Assembly: GCA_903813345.2 (NCBI GenBank)
Contig: CAIIXF020000009.1
Coordinates: 19,495,759 to 19,555,758 of the forward strand
Direction of reading: 5' to 3'
DNA from: Owenia fusiformis
Lineage: Eukaryota > Annelida > Polychaeta > Sabellida > Oweniidae
Length of the DNA: 60,000 nt
Shown here: piece by piece, positions 42,501 to 51,687 of the stretch
How the letters are laid out: every line of letters starts with the position of its first letter
Numbering within the stretch: the first letter of the stretch is position 1
Program-made: the position numbers and the translations under genes
The notes under the pieces: model-generated
The model's database searches: none
What the model saw: only the letters and a program-made list of their open reading frames with translations
Told to the model about the DNA's origin: nothing

Positions 42501-45500
42501 AGTTGATACAGACTTTAATGAGCATGACAGAAACTCCCAGTTTTGCCAACAGGCGTATCCTGGGGGAGTTCTTCTGCATATTGATGACGAAGAGGAGCTA
42601 CTTGCAGTTGGCGATGCCCTCGAGGAGTTGGGCGGAATACTAGGCAGTGGCACTAATGAGTTCTCTCATGGACCAGGTTTTCCTGTTGATCCTGCAACTA
42701 TAGTACCATATCTGTCAGCTCTACAAGGTAGTTATGTTATAAAAGCAATAGAGAATTTCCATAAAAGTATAATTACAGTAGTTATTAGTGAAATCAAAGA
42801 TGATAGTTTATATCGATAAAATCTACCATGGGAAATTATCCCCGATATATTATTGGACGTTCATAATTTTCAGAAGCATCATTACATCCCAGTCCCCCTA
42901 CAAACTGCATGGTCTTTTCCAATAAGATCTACTCAAATATTGACAAAAGCAAATTCATATGGGACATGAAACTTTGTGAGGATGAAGCGTTTGTTATATG
43001 TGAGACACCCCAAGTCGGCTTGGGTAAGACACTTGTTATATTGTTTTCACTCATACATGTTATAATTTACGCCAAGAGAAAATGTAACATTGATGGAAAA
43101 CGTAAATCATATTTACATTTCCATATTTAAGCAAGAGATCTTGTTTAGAATGTTTATCGAGTTTTCTCTTTGTGTTAAGCTGAACATCAATTATTCCCTT
43201 TTCACTGTTTTTGTACTCTTTGGTATTTCCTATTGGCATGTGTGCTAATCATAGTTATATCAGAAGTTTATTACTGTGTGAGTCAACAATCTTGAGTAGT
43301 AGTATACATGAAATCCCAACTGCCACACTGGTACAGATCCAAAACCAGGCAGATGTATATGTAAGGATGGAAGATCAAAGTACAACCGGTCATTTTGAAA
43401 CAGCTCCCCAGAATCATAACAATGATTTACAATGTACGACGTTTGTTCAACCATTCAGAAACCATTGTATCAGTAAAATATGATACATTCCTATTATTTC
43501 TATTACAGGATGTCCAAGTGATTTCTCAAACTTCAATACGGAACAAAGTTGTTACAATATCAATAAGAATCTCAATACGTACGCCTTAGCCACTGCACAA
43601 TGTAAGGCTTTGGGAGGCACTGTCTTAGCAATAGACTCTCCTCAAGAAGCTGCGATGTTGGGCGAAGAGCTCGCTGGAAACACAGATTTGCCTGGACAAT
43701 ATACAGAATTCTTCTTAGCATCTTGGAATGGTATGGAACTGTCTGAGTTCTGATGTAGTGTTTCTGTCGAGTAGTACTACTAAAATCCCTGTCTCCTTTA
43801 CAATGTTTGTGCTAAATCTTTTTATATCACAACTTGTATAACAAGAAAAATCAAATATATGTATATAATTGGACATTAAGTAAAACCTGATTTGATTATA
43901 AATAAAATATAATGATTTGGTTATATTTGGATGACAAGCTACGAACGATAAATTGATTAAATCTTGTATACTAGGATTTGGTAAATATGATAATGAGAAC
44001 AGCGACGGCTCTTGCTCCATTTTAACAAACTATAGAAACAAAGACACACAACCAACTAAGTTCTACACGCACAGTGAAGACTGTTCTGGAAAAGCTCAGA
44101 TGCTATGTGAACTCGTAAAGCCCATATCAGGTAAGTAAAACATATTGATGAAACACTGTGCGTAGAATCATTTTGACCTCTTCATTAATCAACGTTTTCG
44201 CAATGTCCCATGCAGTGTATCAGAATAGAATACTGTTTAAGACTAGCACTGCCAATGAGTTCGACCTTTCCCTCCAACCCATCACAAATTTCACAAGCCA
44301 TTATGTAATTCATTGCAGGGTGCCCCGAAGACTTCGACGACATAGTAACTGCAGACAGATGTTATTTATTTGACTTCAAATTCAACACGCATGACAGAAA
44401 CCGTATGTTCTGTCGAATGGCTTATGAAAACGCCAGACTTATTACAATTGGTACAGATGCTGAACGCGAACTAATTGGGAGCATATTCGTCGGTGAAACT
44501 GGTACACTGTTTGAATTTTCTCTTGGGACGGTGGAGAGAACACCTACAGGTTTGTGAATGCCTCATTATGATATTTACGACATTCGATAATATGAAATAG
44601 TATGGTTTTGAGTTCATTTGATAATATTCTCTTAGAGATAACATTGGAGTCCAAATTATTCCTGACCTCAAATTTCAATCATATTTGGAACAAGTTGAGG
44701 TTCACTGGCCTGGTTCAGCTGTTTATTCTGTCATATCAAGTGTTGTCGTCCGCAGTTGCTAATTTTTATGATTGTTTCTGATTGTTTCTGATTTTCAGAT
44801 ACTACTAGTTGTATGCTCTTTAGCAATCAGCTCTTCTACACTAGTGCGCCGGATAGATTCTCTTGGATATTCCAGGATTGCTTATTTGAAGCAGAAGGTC
44901 TTTGTGAAGCTGCTAAAACCGGAATAGGTAAGAAAAGGTTGCTTAATATTGAATATGTAGGTCCTATCCAGGCCGTTTGTCATTACCACGAAGCCAAACA
45001 GACAGACTGGCATGATATTATTATTTCACAGACAAAAATTGTTGTTATAAAATCACCCACATTTTCATTTCACCTTTCAGATTGTCCAAGTACCTTTGAC
45101 TTGGAAACTAGTGTAGGTTGTTACAAGGTTATGCAAGCGTCAGATTATTCTGGGTTTAAGCAGGAATGTGAGAAGATTGGTGGAAATACTGCTGTGATTA
45201 ATACCCCTGAAGAGGCATCTGAACTTGGAAATGAGCTGGCGGCAGTACCAGGGATTTCTGACTTAAGACGATACTATATTCAGACGTGGGCGGGTAAGTT
45301 CAATATTGTGAAACAAAATATCGATGAGTAGAATAGGCCCATATATCATTTGATAGCTGAAATAGAATGGGTTCAGTTTTGTTATGAATAATGAGTCTTC
45401 ATCCTTCTAGATTTAATTTCCTTTCTTTACCATATTTCTGTTTTTATTTTTTAGATATTTGAATATTATTACAGAGTATGCGACCTTCAAAATAAGATAA

Positions 45501-47854
45501 TGTGAGATAATGTGATTATGTTTTCCAGGCTATAAAGTTTATGAAAATCAAATCTCTGACTTTTCCTGTTTGATTCTTACTAACTATCGCTATCAGAACA
45601 CTACACCAGAAGTTTTCTACGACTTTACGGAAGACTGCTCTGGAAAATCTGAATTGCTATGTGAAATGCCAAAACCTGACAGAGGTATGTGTATATCCAA
45701 CATCTTATTTCTGAATCGTCAGGTTGACAACATCCAATATCACGGTGCGGTACCCAAATTGCGCGCATACTATGCACGCAGTTTGAATCTCTGACAAACT
45801 AGGCGCATATTTAAAAATGGCAGACGGGGAGTTTAATGACACAGAATTAAGTAAAACATGGTGACATTAATCAAACATTTTCTCATAAAGAAGAACATAG
45901 CGAGCCACCTTATGAAAATATGACAATGTGAAATATAAGTATTGGGGTGTTAACAGCGTTTAATCTGCTATCTGCATTTTCCAGGGTGTCCAACAAAATA
46001 CGATCTGGTCAATTTTGAGATTGGAGACAGCTGTTACTTCCTACGTTTTGGATACTATGAGCATGACATAAACAGTATGACATGTGCTATGATTGGACCT
46101 GGTGCCTCTTTTATTCACATCAACAGTAATGAAGAACTTGCAGCAGTAGGAGATCATCTTAAACGTCTTGGTATAGCTTACAAAGGCCTAACGGAATTCT
46201 CAATCGGATTATACTTGGCAACACAAGGTTATGTTTAATTTGTTTAGACTTTAGACAATAATCAACAATTATACTGTTGCAATATGTCAAGCAAAGTACA
46301 GAAGGTCATACAGTAAACATATTTTCAATGGAGAATTATAAGATTCTTAATTTTGTATTCTTATTTTTGTGGACGGTGTTTGATTTTCGTGGCTTGCGGC
46401 GGCCGGCGGTGAGGGTAAAAAATGGCACGTGACATTTTGCATGTTAATGCCTCGTTGTAATGAAGGAAGCGACAGGGGTCATATGTCATTCGCGTTAATT
46501 CCTTTATTTGGAATTTATTTTCCTTTGACAAGTTATGGTTCAATGTATATATTCCAAACTGTGTTTCCTCTTCCATTTTGTCCATATTTGTGCTTAATAT
46601 TAAAAAATTCTGATATTTTCAGATGGCGGTGGGATTCAAATAGAGACAATAAATGCTGCCGCTGATAATGAAACCGAAATTCCTGTTATGACTACAGTAC
46701 AAACTGAAGACACCATAGCCGAAGATACAAAATGTATTTGCTCCAAAGAAAATAATGCTAGCAAAGAAGCTAAAGGTAGTGAAGAAAGCAGTCAGGAAAG
46801 TAAAGATAGCAGTAAGGCAAGTAAAGGCAGCAGTAAAGAAAGTAAAGGCAGCAGTAGGGCAAGTAAAGCCAGCAGTAAAGGAAGTAAAGGCAGCAGTAGG
46901 GCAAGTAAAGCCAGCAGTAAAGGAAGTAACGTGAGCAGCAAGGAAAGTAAAGAGATTAGTAGGGAAAGTCAAGACAGCAGTGAACAAAGTAAAGTGAGCA
47001 GTAAAGAAAGTAAAGATAGCAGTAAGGCAAGTAAAGGCAGCAGTAGGGCAAGTAAAGCCAGTAGTAAAGAAAGTAAAGGGAGTAGTACGGAAAGTAACGG
47101 AAGCAGAAGTAGTAAAGAAAGAAGTGAGAGTAATGCATCAACTAGTGTCAAATCAAGTAAGGAAAGTGGGGCCAAGGGAAGGCGAAGGAAGAGGATGACG
47201 TCATCCAGCAATGGAAGCAACGAATCGGGCAGCAATTCTTCGGATGGGTGTGTCTGCCCTAGAACTGATGCAGATAGCAAGAACAGTGAAGAAAGTAAAG
47301 CCAACAGTGTGGGAAGTGACGGCAGCAGTATGGAAAGTGACAGCAGTAGTAAGGAAAGTAAAGCCAGCAGTAAAGAAAGTAAAGCCAGCAGTAAGGAGTC
47401 TAAAGAAAGTAAAGGCAGTAGCGAGGAAAGCAAAGCCGATAGTAAAGGAAGTAAAGTGAGCTGTAAGGAAATTGAAGCAATCAGTAAAGAAAGCAAAGAT
47501 AGCAATAAGGAAAGTCAAGACAGCAGTGAGGAAAGTCAAGTGAGCAGTAAAGAAAGCAAAGATAGCAATAGGGAAAGTCAAGACAGCAGTGAGGAAAGTA
47601 AAGTGAGCAGTGAGGGAAGTAAAGATAGCAGTGAAGAAAGTGAAGATAGCAATAGGGAAAGTCAAGACAGCAGTGAGGAAAGTAAAGTGAGCAGTGAGGG
47701 AAGTAAAGATAGCAGTGAAGAAAGTGAAGATAGCAATAGGGAAAGTCAAGACAGCAGTGAGGAAAGTAAAGTGAGCAGTGAGGGAAGTAAAGATAGCAGT
47801 GAAGAAAGTAAAGATAGTAGTAGGGAAAGTCAAGGCAGCAGTAAGGGAAAGTAA
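33468..47854 (+). CDS. Secreted multi-CTLD protein with phospho-type Ser/Lys/Glu tail (25 exons)
   Basis: Exons, from splice sites and conserved frame: 33468-33537, 33789-33908, 34141-34359, 35393-35548, 35999-36253, 36393-36560, 36712-36927, 37837-37992, 38200-38442, 38716-38871, 39058-39273, 39840-39995, 40166-40408, 40758-40886, 41214-41597, 42452-42727, 42874-43023, 43509-43730, 43975-44130, 44319-44549, 44799-44927, 45081-45293, 45529-45684, 45985-46227, 46623-47854. Every intron is GT-AG and phase 1, and the total (5,895 nt) is a multiple of three, about 1,964 residues. Order: signal peptide, orphan CTLD half, alternating A and B CTLDs, half CTLD, Ser-rich tail. Six-Cys CTLDs without the calcium/sugar loop suggest protein or mineral binding rather than classical sugar binding. 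The role is inferred as extracellular matrix, mucus, adhesive or biomineral-associated. Exon 4's donor (35548) is the least certain; RNA support is lacking. Confidence 0.85.
33789..33908 (+). CDS. Exon 2: orphan C-terminal half of a B-type CTLD
   Basis: 40 codons carrying the last three CTLD cysteines (C-L-S-F..., T-P-C, I-I-C-E-I-P) and the T-x-F-T-W pattern of B-type C-halves (exons 6, 10, 14, 17, 21). No matching N-half lies between it and the signal peptide exon; the intron (33538-33788) is too short to hide one. Acceptor TTTTTCAG, donor G|GTATGA. Confidence 0.8.
34141..35548 (+). CDS. CTLD 1 (A-type): exons 3 and 4
   Basis: The N-half (34141-34359) holds C-P, C-Y, the helix cysteine in D-L-C-A-T-R-G-G and a closing G-W-E. 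The C-half (35393-35548) holds G-T-C-L-I-I-T-N-Y-R, T-E-D-C and R-L-C-E. The intron of 1,033 bp contains no recognised element. The exon 4 donor G|GTTGGT is weak; an alternative GTATGA 5 bp later would break the phase pattern. Confidence 0.78.
35999..36560 (+). CDS. CTLD 2 (B-type): exons 5 and 6
   Basis: The N-half (35999-36253) shows E-C-P, T-C-Y and the B-type signature S-H-D-K-N followed by C; the W-x-G closing motif of A-type is replaced by E-F-S-V. The C-half (36393-36560) has E-C-L-L-F-T-N, a W, Q-A-C and L-C-E. Exon 6 is nearly identical to exon 10. Confidence 0.85.
36712..37992 (+). CDS. CTLD 3 (A-type): exons 7 and 8
   Basis: N-half 36712-36927 ends S-G-W-T-G; C-half 37837-37992 has K-C-L-V-I-T-N-Y-R and E-D-C-S-G. 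Both exons are near-copies of exons 11 and 12. The intron is 909 bp without a recognised element. Confidence 0.88.
38200..38871 (+). CDS. CTLD 4 (B-type): exons 9 and 10
   Basis: N-half 38200-38442 includes N-S-C-Y and E-H-D-R-N; C-half 38716-38871 has E-C-L-L-F-T-N and L-C-E-M. The N-half is almost identical to exon 13. Confidence 0.88.
39058..39995 (+). CDS. CTLD 5 (A-type): exons 11 and 12
   Basis: N-half 39058-39273, C-half 39840-39995. Over about 115 nt exon 12 is virtually identical to exon 8, while its first 30 nt differ clearly, giving a mosaic suggestive of gene conversion. The intron has imperfect repeats of TATGAGGC/TATGAGAC-like words (39590-39780). Confidence 0.88.
40166..40886 (+). 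CDS. CTLD 6 (B-type): exons 13 and 14
   Basis: N-half 40166-40408 (N-S-C-Y, E-H-D-R-N, C-C-Q-M) and a short C-half 40758-40886 (N-C-L-L-Y-T-N, T-W, L-C-E-L). The intron contains a small transposon-like element at 40481-40656. Confidence 0.85.
40481..40656. mobile_element. 176-bp element with 5-bp duplication in intron 13
   Basis: The ends CAGTGATCTTCACAG and CTGTGGAGATCACTG are imperfect inverted repeats, flanked by the direct repeat GAGTG (40476-40480 and 40657-40661). The interior has two copies of TTTTCTCA-CAAGTGGGTGCAAAT-type sequence. Non-autonomous DNA transposon of unassigned superfamily. Confidence 0.6.
41214..41597 (+). CDS. CTLD 7 (A-type) encoded by a single exon 15
   Basis: 384 nt encode a whole A-type domain: C-P, T-C-Y, A-C-E-S-L-G-A-T-V, the A-W-T-G closing motif, S-C-L-I-I-T-N-Y-R, E-D-C-S-G and L-C-E-L. 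The intron that splits every other A-type domain right after W-T-G is absent and the frame is continuous through that point. The best single-exon view of the domain's six-Cys pattern. Confidence 0.92.
41783..42319. mobile_element. 537-bp foldback transposon with 5-bp duplication in intron 15
   Basis: It starts CACTGGTGATCCACTCGATT and ends in the inverse, with direct repeats GTAAG on both sides (41778-41782, 42320-42324). The arms are over 200 bp long, including the ACCAAAACGAACCGTTTTGG-type palindrome near each end and GTTTATGTAACTTAAGTGAGG meeting near the centre. CAC ends plus a 5-bp duplication recall Transib-like transposons; no transposase is present. Confidence 0.82.
42452..43023 (+). 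CDS. CTLD 8 (B-type): exons 16 and 17
   Basis: N-half 42452-42727, the longest B-type N-half (92 codons), includes S-C-Y, E-H-D-R-N and E-E-E-L. C-half 42874-43023 has N-C-M-V-F-S-N, a W, K-L-C and I-C-E. The intron between them is only 146 bp. Confidence 0.85.
43509..44130 (+). CDS. CTLD 9 (A-type): exons 18 and 19
   Basis: N-half 43509-43730 (C-P-S, S-C-Y, Q-C-K-A-L-G-G, closing A-S-W-N-G) and C-half 43975-44130 (S-C-S-I-L-T-N-Y-R, E-D-C-S-G, L-C-E-L). Confidence 0.87.
44319..44927 (+). CDS. CTLD 10 (B-type): exons 20 and 21
   Basis: N-half 44319-44549 (G-C-P-E-D-F-D-D, R-C-Y, T-H-D-R-N, F-C-R) and C-half 44799-44927 (S-C-M-L-F-S-N, F-S-W, D-C, L-C-E-A). Confidence 0.86.
45081..45684 (+). 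CDS. CTLD 11 (A-type): exons 22 and 23
   Basis: N-half 45081-45293 (C-P-S, G-C-Y, E-C-E-K-I-G-G, closing T-W-A-G) and C-half 45529-45684 (S-C-L-I-L-T-N-Y-R, E-D-C-S-G, L-C-E-M). Confidence 0.87.
45985..46227 (+). CDS. Exon 24: orphan N-terminal half of a B-type CTLD
   Basis: 81 codons with C-P, S-C-Y, E-H-D-I-N followed by T-C, and the E-F-S-I closing segment. No B-type C-half follows; the next exon is the Ser-rich tail. It is the complement of the orphan C-half in exon 2. Confidence 0.85.
46623..47854 (+). CDS. Exon 25: Ser/Lys/Glu-rich tail with S-x-E repeats
   Basis: About 410 codons. After a 35-residue acidic linker, a C-I-C motif (46733-46741) opens the first Ser-rich block, built from S-K-E-S, S-K-A-S-K-G-S and related units. 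G-R-R-R-K-R (47177-47194) fits a proprotein convertase site; then a C-V-C motif (47249-47257) opens the second block. The end has three near-identical 28-residue repeats (84 nt; starts 47561, 47645, 47729). Nearly every unit holds S-x-E, the motif used by the secretory-pathway kinase Fam20C. The stop follows a one-base shift in the repeat pattern, and repeat-like DNA continues to about 47925. Confidence 0.85.
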
Positions 47855-50800
47855 AGTGAGCAGTGAAAAAAAGTAAAGCGAGCAATAAGGAAATTCAAGA
47901 CAGCAGTAAAGAAAGTAAAGGCAGTCTTAATTAAGAAACACTTGATGATTTTATGTGATAAATCACCGACTTTTAGTGAATTTAACATTTAGTCTATCGT
48001 ACAACACAAGTCATTAATGAAAGTGTCATTTGAAGAAGTAATTACTTGTCTCTTAGTAAAATTTTACAGATTTGATGCTTATACCATCTTGAGTTTTTGA
48101 AGTCTGAATACATAATTATGTCAGCACCTTATGAAGACATGACATTCTGCGTTTGAAATTCTAACATGGGTCTTTGAATTTTGATTGATCTGATATGATT
48201 ATATGAATGATTGGGTAAGGCTAGATCAACTGCTGTCTAATTGAAAGAGTACAAATGTAATTTCACTTTTGCAAAGAAACACGATCAAAGCATGTTTAAT
48301 GCTTTAACATATTTAAAGTTAACCCATATGTTTATGTAATACCAGATTAACATGGCTATATTTAATTCTAATTCTTTCAAGGTGAATTAACCTATGTATT
48401 TTTACAAGAAATTCTGTACTTATGAAAGATGTACAATTCCATGAATTCACCAAAAATATTTTTATTGTACTATTCACAGTTAATATGTCAGATACTCCCC
48501 ACTCCGAACAGTGGATTATCAAACTATTATGTATTTATAAATATTTATATATAAATTTACTTATTTATTAATATAGTACATGTACAATGATATTTTTAAT
48601 ATATAACAACGAAGACAATTAACATTACACTGGGCGGGATCGGGGAATATCTTCTAACCCCCTATCATACTAAACTAGTTCTAAACAGTTCTTTTTAGTC
48701 CTACAAAAATGTGGTCTGGAAATATGTCTAAAATAATTTGCTACATCGTTCATAAACAGTCTTTAATACGGGGTCAACCCAGTTGTCCGAAACCCAGTTG
48801 TCCGAAACCCAGTTCTCCGAAAAGTACAGCTAACAGCTCTATGAACAAGCACTCTTTCATTGGTAAAGGGTGTATTTGAGAGTATATTTCATCAACTGAA
48901 CGATTCCTTTGTGGGCTGGTATTTAATAAAACTGTTAAAAGATGAAAGTACAAGGGCAAATACAGGTGATATAGATGTTCGAACAAACAAAGTTAAATTA
49001 TGTTATTCTCATTGCAAAGTGGCGTTTACATAACATACATAGGGGTGTACAATTTTTAAACCAATTTTCTTTATGGCCCATGGGCCTTTTTTGAGAGGGA
49101 ACAACATTTTTCCAATTAGTGATGGGCATTCATATAAAAGGAAAATAGCTTTCCCAAGCCAGTGGGCATTTATTTAGTAAAGTTGACGTGTACATCTTTT
49201 GAAACCAAAACTTATCCACTTACGTTCTCTGTCCGAGAAATAGAGATTAAATTCAAAAGGATGAAGTGAGTACACTGCGAAAATGAAACTTCTTGTGAAT
49301 GGGAGAACATCCATTTTGATACGAGGAGAGCCTGTCTTCGTTTCCAGTTGATCCCAAGTGATTAAGTTTAGAATGTTTAGTTCTTTTACGATTTGATAAG
49401 AGACAGAGACTAAGAAATTAAATGCAACGAAATATTTTGACAACGTAATTTCAATTTTGTATACTGTTTTGTTCTTAAAGTTCTATGCGTTAACATATTT
49501 TATCTGTTTCAAAATGTTTATTTTTATTTTGCCTATTGAAGATGATAGATAAACTGTTCCATAATATATATTGTGTTTTGATAACCTTTTTTAGAATCTC
49601 AATGTAAAATAAATCCGTTCCTGGCATTCTGGTAACGCCATGTGCAATGGATGCAATTCAAAGTGAGAGATCTAAGAAACATCAGAATGCGTCCATGCCA
49701 TTAATTTGGCCAAATACATGGCATGGAACTGGCCTAAGCTTAAGTACGTCCCCCTTTCTCTGGTAAATTATCACTATATTTTCGGAGTAATGGGTTTCGG
49801 AGAACTGGAGTGTACCCCTTTTCTACGTCCATTTCATTCGCAGATCGTTCAGGTCGCACTGTATCGGTTGGCACACGCACTACAATTGATAATTCCGATT
49901 GCACAACTTCGATAACGCGCCCCTAGTATCGTCGAAGTACGGCAATTACGTTCCTAGTCTAGTGGGTCATCTCGACTGAAGTACGTTGTCACACGTCCTA
50001 ATCACAGAACCGTATGGTCGCCATAGAATTTTGAAATTAGTCAGAATTCTAAATCATCTTTTAATTCCTGTCCGAGCACGTCCCTGAAGTTCGTAAATAG
50101 CCCGTAGAAAGTTGTAGCTCCATTCGTTCCGTTCGCATACAGTTCAAAACAAGTTCGGCAACGTTTTGAAGAACGCAGTGGGAACTAGTTTGGTGTGATA
50201 GTAGGGTTATTTCCTAGTCACGTGGACAGCCAGGGCATATCTCTTCTGATTTCCTAGTCACGTGTAGGACATGGTCCAATCAGAGTGAGATATATGACAG
50301 TGATATCATAATTTGTTAATTTAGTTATGCATGTTTTTCGAGGCCTACAAGATATTTAAGACTGTATTTTTGTATGCCCGTGGTGCTAGTGAATTGCGTA
50401 ATATTTTAATGAGGTTTCTCCCCAGTTATCACTAAAAGTACATTATTCCATGCAGTGCAAATTACATGCTCATGTGTTTTCAACAAAAATAGCTTATCGA
50501 AGCGCATCTACACTCACATAATTTTTGTAAACTCCTGCGATGCACTAGCAACGAGCAGACGCGACTGACATACGCGAGCAGCCGACAAGGTTGCCACAGC
50601 TTGGATGAACTGCTTTTGTTGAAAACAGGTATGTAAATCGAAACGCACGGACTCATCGTTCTTTTTCGTTATACCTAGGGGTAATACTTATTATTATGCA
50701 ATGCACTAGCATTTGGGCAGTTCAAAAAACGCAGCCTAAATGCCACAAAGCAATTACGAAATACGTCATTATTTTCTACATAGTTCACCCCTTTTCTCCA

Positions 50801-50960
50801 AATATGAGATGAGAGACCTTTAGGCAAATCAACATACGTTTAGGTTATTTGGATTTAAATTTTGAAATAACAATGGAATAAACAAAATTACCAAATTCAC
50901 ATTACATTGTTTTTCTTGATACCTTTATGCCTCAGTCACATTTAATCCACGGCAACCGTA
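47855..50960. other. 3' flank of the lectin-like gene and intergenic DNA
   Basis: Ser-repeat-like sequence continues out of frame to about 47925. An AATAAA at 48925-48930 is a possible polyadenylation signal. At 48778-48823 the 16-bp unit CCCAGTTGTCCGAAAC is repeated three times, and the related word GGGTTTCGGAGAACTGG recurs inverted near 49793. No further gene is supported. Confidence 0.45.
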
Positions 50961-51213
50961 GGGAACATGGGGCAAAACGGCCATCAAAATTAATTTTCGT
51001 GGGAGGGGTAATTTGCAAAAAAGAGAGCTAGTGAAAAGAAGAATCACACCTCTTACATAAGGCAAGACGCTGCTAGGTTAAAAAGGGCGGTCGAGAAGGT
51101 GGTGGAAATTTCAAAATTCGATTATGTGACTTTTGAAGAGCCATCTTGTTATAGTTCAAAAGATATTTCGATGAGCCTTTTTGCCCCCCAGGGCCGTTTT
51201 GCCCCATGTTCCC
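50961..51213. mobile_element. 253-bp MITE with GGGAACATGGGGCAAAACGG ends
   Basis: The 22-bp terminus reads GGGAACATGGGGCAAAACGG plus CC at the left and its exact inverse at the right. A TA precedes the left end and CTATA follows the right. No coding content. Confidence 0.75.
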
Positions 51214-51687
51214 CTATAAATGGCTTAAAGCACCAAATTTCCTGAAAATTGAATGGCGAAAGATGCGGACCAAGCGAGCGATGGGTTTTGGCGGGTCCTC
51301 CCTCCAAGAAATTTTGGAAAAATGAGATTTGATTGAGTGCTTTTAGAGTAATGTAGACACATTACATATACTTTCGCATGAAAAAGTATTTTCATAGGAA
51401 AAAATTAAACAAATATGACCTTAATTTTTACTCCCCCTAGAAATAAATCCAGATTTGTATTGAATTCAATGGGGTCAGATTTTGTTCAATTTTTTCCTGA
51501 GACTTCCTGAAATTCCTGAAGACTTTAGGCCATGCCCTGTGGCGGTCGTGGGTTCTTAAAATCGAGAGAAATATATACTGTAGCAAAAAATATAAGGATA
51601 AGCAGTACATAGTACATTTTCTTATCTATCACGCCTAACCATGGCATGAGCAGGTGTCACCGCACAGCGTCAAAAAATACAGTAGTA

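Noticed and set aside
42628-42819. Short frames continuing exons into introns (here and at 41090, 44813, 45570)
   Set aside because: They are exon fragments read through past splice sites; the exon boundaries given in the gene entry replace them.
33468-47854. Several separate small lectin genes instead of one
   Set aside because: All exons are phase 1-1 with matching splice sites, only one signal peptide is seen, and the summed frame is a multiple of three through to the tail. Transcripts could still show alternative forms.
46619-47885. Long antisense frames rich in Leu, Phe, Thr or Tyr
   Set aside because: They are mirror images of the Ser/Lys/Glu repeat codons of exon 25.
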